A DNA stretch of 64,000 nucleotides from an uncultured Paracoccaceae bacterium (GTDB lineage: Bacteria > Pseudomonadota > Alphaproteobacteria > Rhodobacterales > Rhodobacteraceae). Below the pieces are notes generated by a model that was given only the letters and a program-made list of their open reading frames with translations, ran no database searches and was not told the DNA's origin. The stretch is from assembly GCA_951812615.1 (NCBI GenBank), contig CATOSU010000002.1:806001-870000 (forward strand). Reading direction: 5' to 3'. This document shows, piece by piece, positions 62,511 to 64,000 of this stretch (positions are counted from its first letter, which is position 1; every line of letters begins with the position of its first letter). The translations under genes and the position numbers were made by a program.

Positions 62511-62840
62511 TCAGGATCGTGGCAAAGTCATTTGCGACGGGTCGCCAGCAATCAGTTCCAGCCCCTCTTCCGCAATCTGCAGGGCATAAACCGGGTTCAG
62601 CTCAACATTGCGGACATGGTCCGCCAGCATGGCATAGAAAATCGCAAAATCCGGGTCGCCCGAACCCAGCGCGCGGGAGGTGCGGACAGTCCGGGTCAGT
62701 TGCTGATAAATGCGGTCCGGATCGCCGCCGTCCTGAAACACCCGGTCAAGCCCGGCCATCGCTTCGTCGAAAGCCGCGGATTGCGCAACCAGCGGCACCG
62801 GCAATACGAGCAGCAGAAGGGTCAGGGCCAGATGTTTCAT
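62511..62840 (-). CDS. Exported N-terminal fragment of the frameshifted TPR gene, 109 aa
   Basis: ATG 62840 lies just after the CHAT 2 stop, with a purine-rich GGGGGGTAGG ahead of it. The signal peptide is LALTLLLLVLPVPLVAQS, followed by helical TPR-like sequence (IFYAMLADHVRNVELNPVYA, then LQIAEEGLELIAGDPS). The frame then turns into QMTLPRS and stops at 62511, while the -1 frame continues the repeat pattern. As written it encodes only a short secreted fragment. Confidence 0.65.
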   Translation of the reverse strand: MKHLALTLLLLVLPVPLVAQSAAFDEAMAGLDRVFQDGGDPDRIYQQLTRTVRTSRALGSGDPDFAIFYAMLADHVRNVELNPVYALQIAEEGLELIAGDPSQMTLPRS

Positions 62841-62841
62841 C

Positions 62842-64000
62842 CTACCCCCCGTGCCCGACAACGACAAAGGGCGCCCACGCAGCCGGATGGGCCATATCCG
62901 GCGCTGCGGGATCGGTCAGCATATCCTGCATCGCGGTCTGCAGCGCTTCGGCCTTGCGCCGGGTCTGCCCCGTTCGCAGAGCGTCGAATGTGGCGGTTGT
63001 CAGGCGCGCAGCGGCATCGTCGCGAACCGGCCAGTGCGACACCATCAGGCTGCGCGCGCCGGCAAACAGAAATGCCCTTGCCAGCCCCGACAGCCCCTCG
63101 GCATCCGGCGTGCCATCACCGCCCGCCGTATTGCAGGCCGACAGGACGACCCAGTCCGCGTTCAGCGACAATTCTGCAATCTCCGACGCCGTCAGCAATC
63201 CGTCGTCGCCCGGCTGCACCTGCGCCGGCGGCGACAGGGCCAGCGCAGGCTCGGCCAACCCCCGAAGCTCGCCGGACAGCAGACCGTGGGTGGCAAAGGC
63301 AATAACCCCGGCCCGGTCCAGAGGCGCCGCTTTTACGGCGGTTTCGGTGGCGGCCCGCCCCAGATACAGGGCGTCCGGACCGGCATCGAACAGGTCCGCC
63401 AACCGGTCAAGCTCTCGCCGGGTGCCGGGCAACGGGGCCAGCGCGCGCAGGCTTTCCGGATCGGCACCGGCACCGCGAAAAAACTGGCCGTCGGACGGCG
63501 CGCTTACTGTGCCGGAAAAATCCGGGTCTCCGAATCCGATGAACCCCTCGGGCGGAGCGTTGCCCCGCGCAGTCACCAGTCCCAGACTGTCGACCGACGG
63601 CAGCGTCGTCAGCGCGTGACGCTGAAACAGCCATCCGGCCCGGCGAAACTCCTCCGGCAGGGACAGGGTTTCGTTCTCGACCGTCCAGTCCGTGATCAGC
63701 AAAGACAGGGGCAGACCGCTGAGCGGTCCATCGACCACCGAATACAGATGCCCGACCCCTTCAAGGTAGCGTTCCAGCGGCCGCAGGATCTCGGAATAGA
63801 GCAGCATGGAATGGACCGCCGCAAAAGGCACCCCGTTTTCGGGGTCGTCCTCCAGCGCGGCGGCACTGCGTAGCGTATTCGCCTGTATCAGGGATCTGCG
63901 GATTTCGGTAACCGACGCCTCCACACTCGCGCGTGGCAGGTTTACTCTGTGCCACGCAGCCACCTCCGGTGTTATCGCCCAGACGAAAACAGCCCTGTCG
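62842..64000 (-). CDS. CHAT-domain peptidase 2 (partial, 5' end beyond window)
   Basis: The frame is open to the right edge. Upstream of an internal GTG at 63963 it continues as AVFVWAITPEVAAWHRVNL, matching SVFVWAVSKTSADWLEV in CHAT 1. The His lies in FATHGLLSG and the Cys in LSACNTAGGDG, followed by GLSGLARAFLFAGARSLMVSHWPV. It is a clear paralogue of CHAT 1 on the opposite strand. The N-terminus, any signal peptide and a possible upstream PPC-like gene lie outside the window. The TPR gene follows immediately. Confidence 0.88.
   Translation of the reverse strand, partial: DRAVFVWAITPEVAAWHRVNLPRASVEASVTEIRRSLIQANTLRSAAALEDDPENGVPFAAVHSMLLYSEILRPLERYLEGVGHLYSVVDGPLSGLPLSLLITDWTVENETLSLPEEFRRAGWLFQRHALTTLPSVDSLGLVTARGNAPPEGFIGFGDPDFSGTVSAPSDGQFFRGAGADPESLRALAPLPGTRRELDRLADLFDAGPDALYLGRAATETAVKAAPLDRAGVIAFATHGLLSGELRGLAEPALALSPPAQVQPGDDGLLTASEIAELSLNADWVVLSACNTAGGDGTPDAEGLSGLARAFLFAGARSLMVSHWPVRDDAAARLTTATFDALRTGQTRRKAEALQTAMQDMLTDPAAPDMAHPAAWAPFVVVGHGG

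Noticed and set aside
45281..64000. A cytosolic anti-phage defence island (gasdermin, CBASS or CRISPR type III-E)
   Set aside because: No gasdermin, nucleotide cyclase, Cas protein, NTPase sensor or CRISPR repeats are seen, and the hydrolases carry export signals.

Overview
The window looks like chromosome from a Rhodobacteraceae (roseobacter-type) alphaproteobacterium. The evidence is high GC, petABC in the alphaproteobacterial order, a split F0 operon (atpI-atpB-atpE-atpF'-atpF), a type II lumazine synthase under an FMN riboswitch, and the ffh...rpsP-rimM-trmD translation cluster. No species can be named from the sequence alone.

Layout. (1) 1-10.2 kb: a prophage-like element of visibly lower GC, nearly all on the minus strand. 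It ends at an intact tRNA-Lys with an integrase beside it. It carries an AlpA-like regulator, an HTH-bearing protein, a DUF4055-type portal, a small-terminase-like protein and a large terminase split into separate ATPase and nuclease genes. No capsid, tail or lysis gene is recognisable in the window. (2) 10.3-31 kb: housekeeping and transport genes: dapF, mtaB, a FemAB-like acyltransferase with an ATP-grasp ligase, cytochrome bc1, a GST, PaiB, riboswitch-controlled ribH2 and thiBPQ, aroC, a GMC oxidoreductase, a lone pstB and the F0 ATP synthase genes. (3) 31-37 kb: an ArsR regulator, a calcineurin-like phosphoesterase, a transglutaminase-like protein, an EamA transporter, a LysR regulator, azoreductase and a racemase. 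(4) 37-45 kb: ffh, six tandem GNAT acetyltransferases, chorismate mutase, rpsP, rimM, a membrane protein, a sulfotransferase and trmD. All are tightly overlapped on the plus strand.

(5) 45.3-64 kb is the most unusual part. Downstream of trmD, where rplS is usually expected, lies an island of predicted exported proteins. It has two caspase-family peptidases, two CHAT-domain peptidases, a chymotrypsin-fold S1A zymogen, an HtrA/S1C protease with PDZ-like repeats, a patatin-like lipoprotein, two TPR-type proteins (one frameshifted) and two paralogous small secreted proteins. Each small protein lies about 10 bp upstream of a caspase or CHAT gene. An OmpR-type two-component system sits among them. 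The plus-strand genes run almost without gaps from the HtrA gene to the first CHAT gene. I read this as a candidate envelope-localised proteolytic cascade under two-component control. Caspase/CHAT/trypsin modules are known from cytosolic immunity systems, but here nearly every member has a signal peptide and no nucleic-acid sensor is visible.

Intergenic DNA is also informative. There are FMN and TPP riboswitches, operator-like inverted repeats beside the ArsR, LysR and phage regulator genes, and a set of paired adjacent hairpins. Most of these lie just downstream of gene ends, and two copies share an identical 20-bp palindrome.
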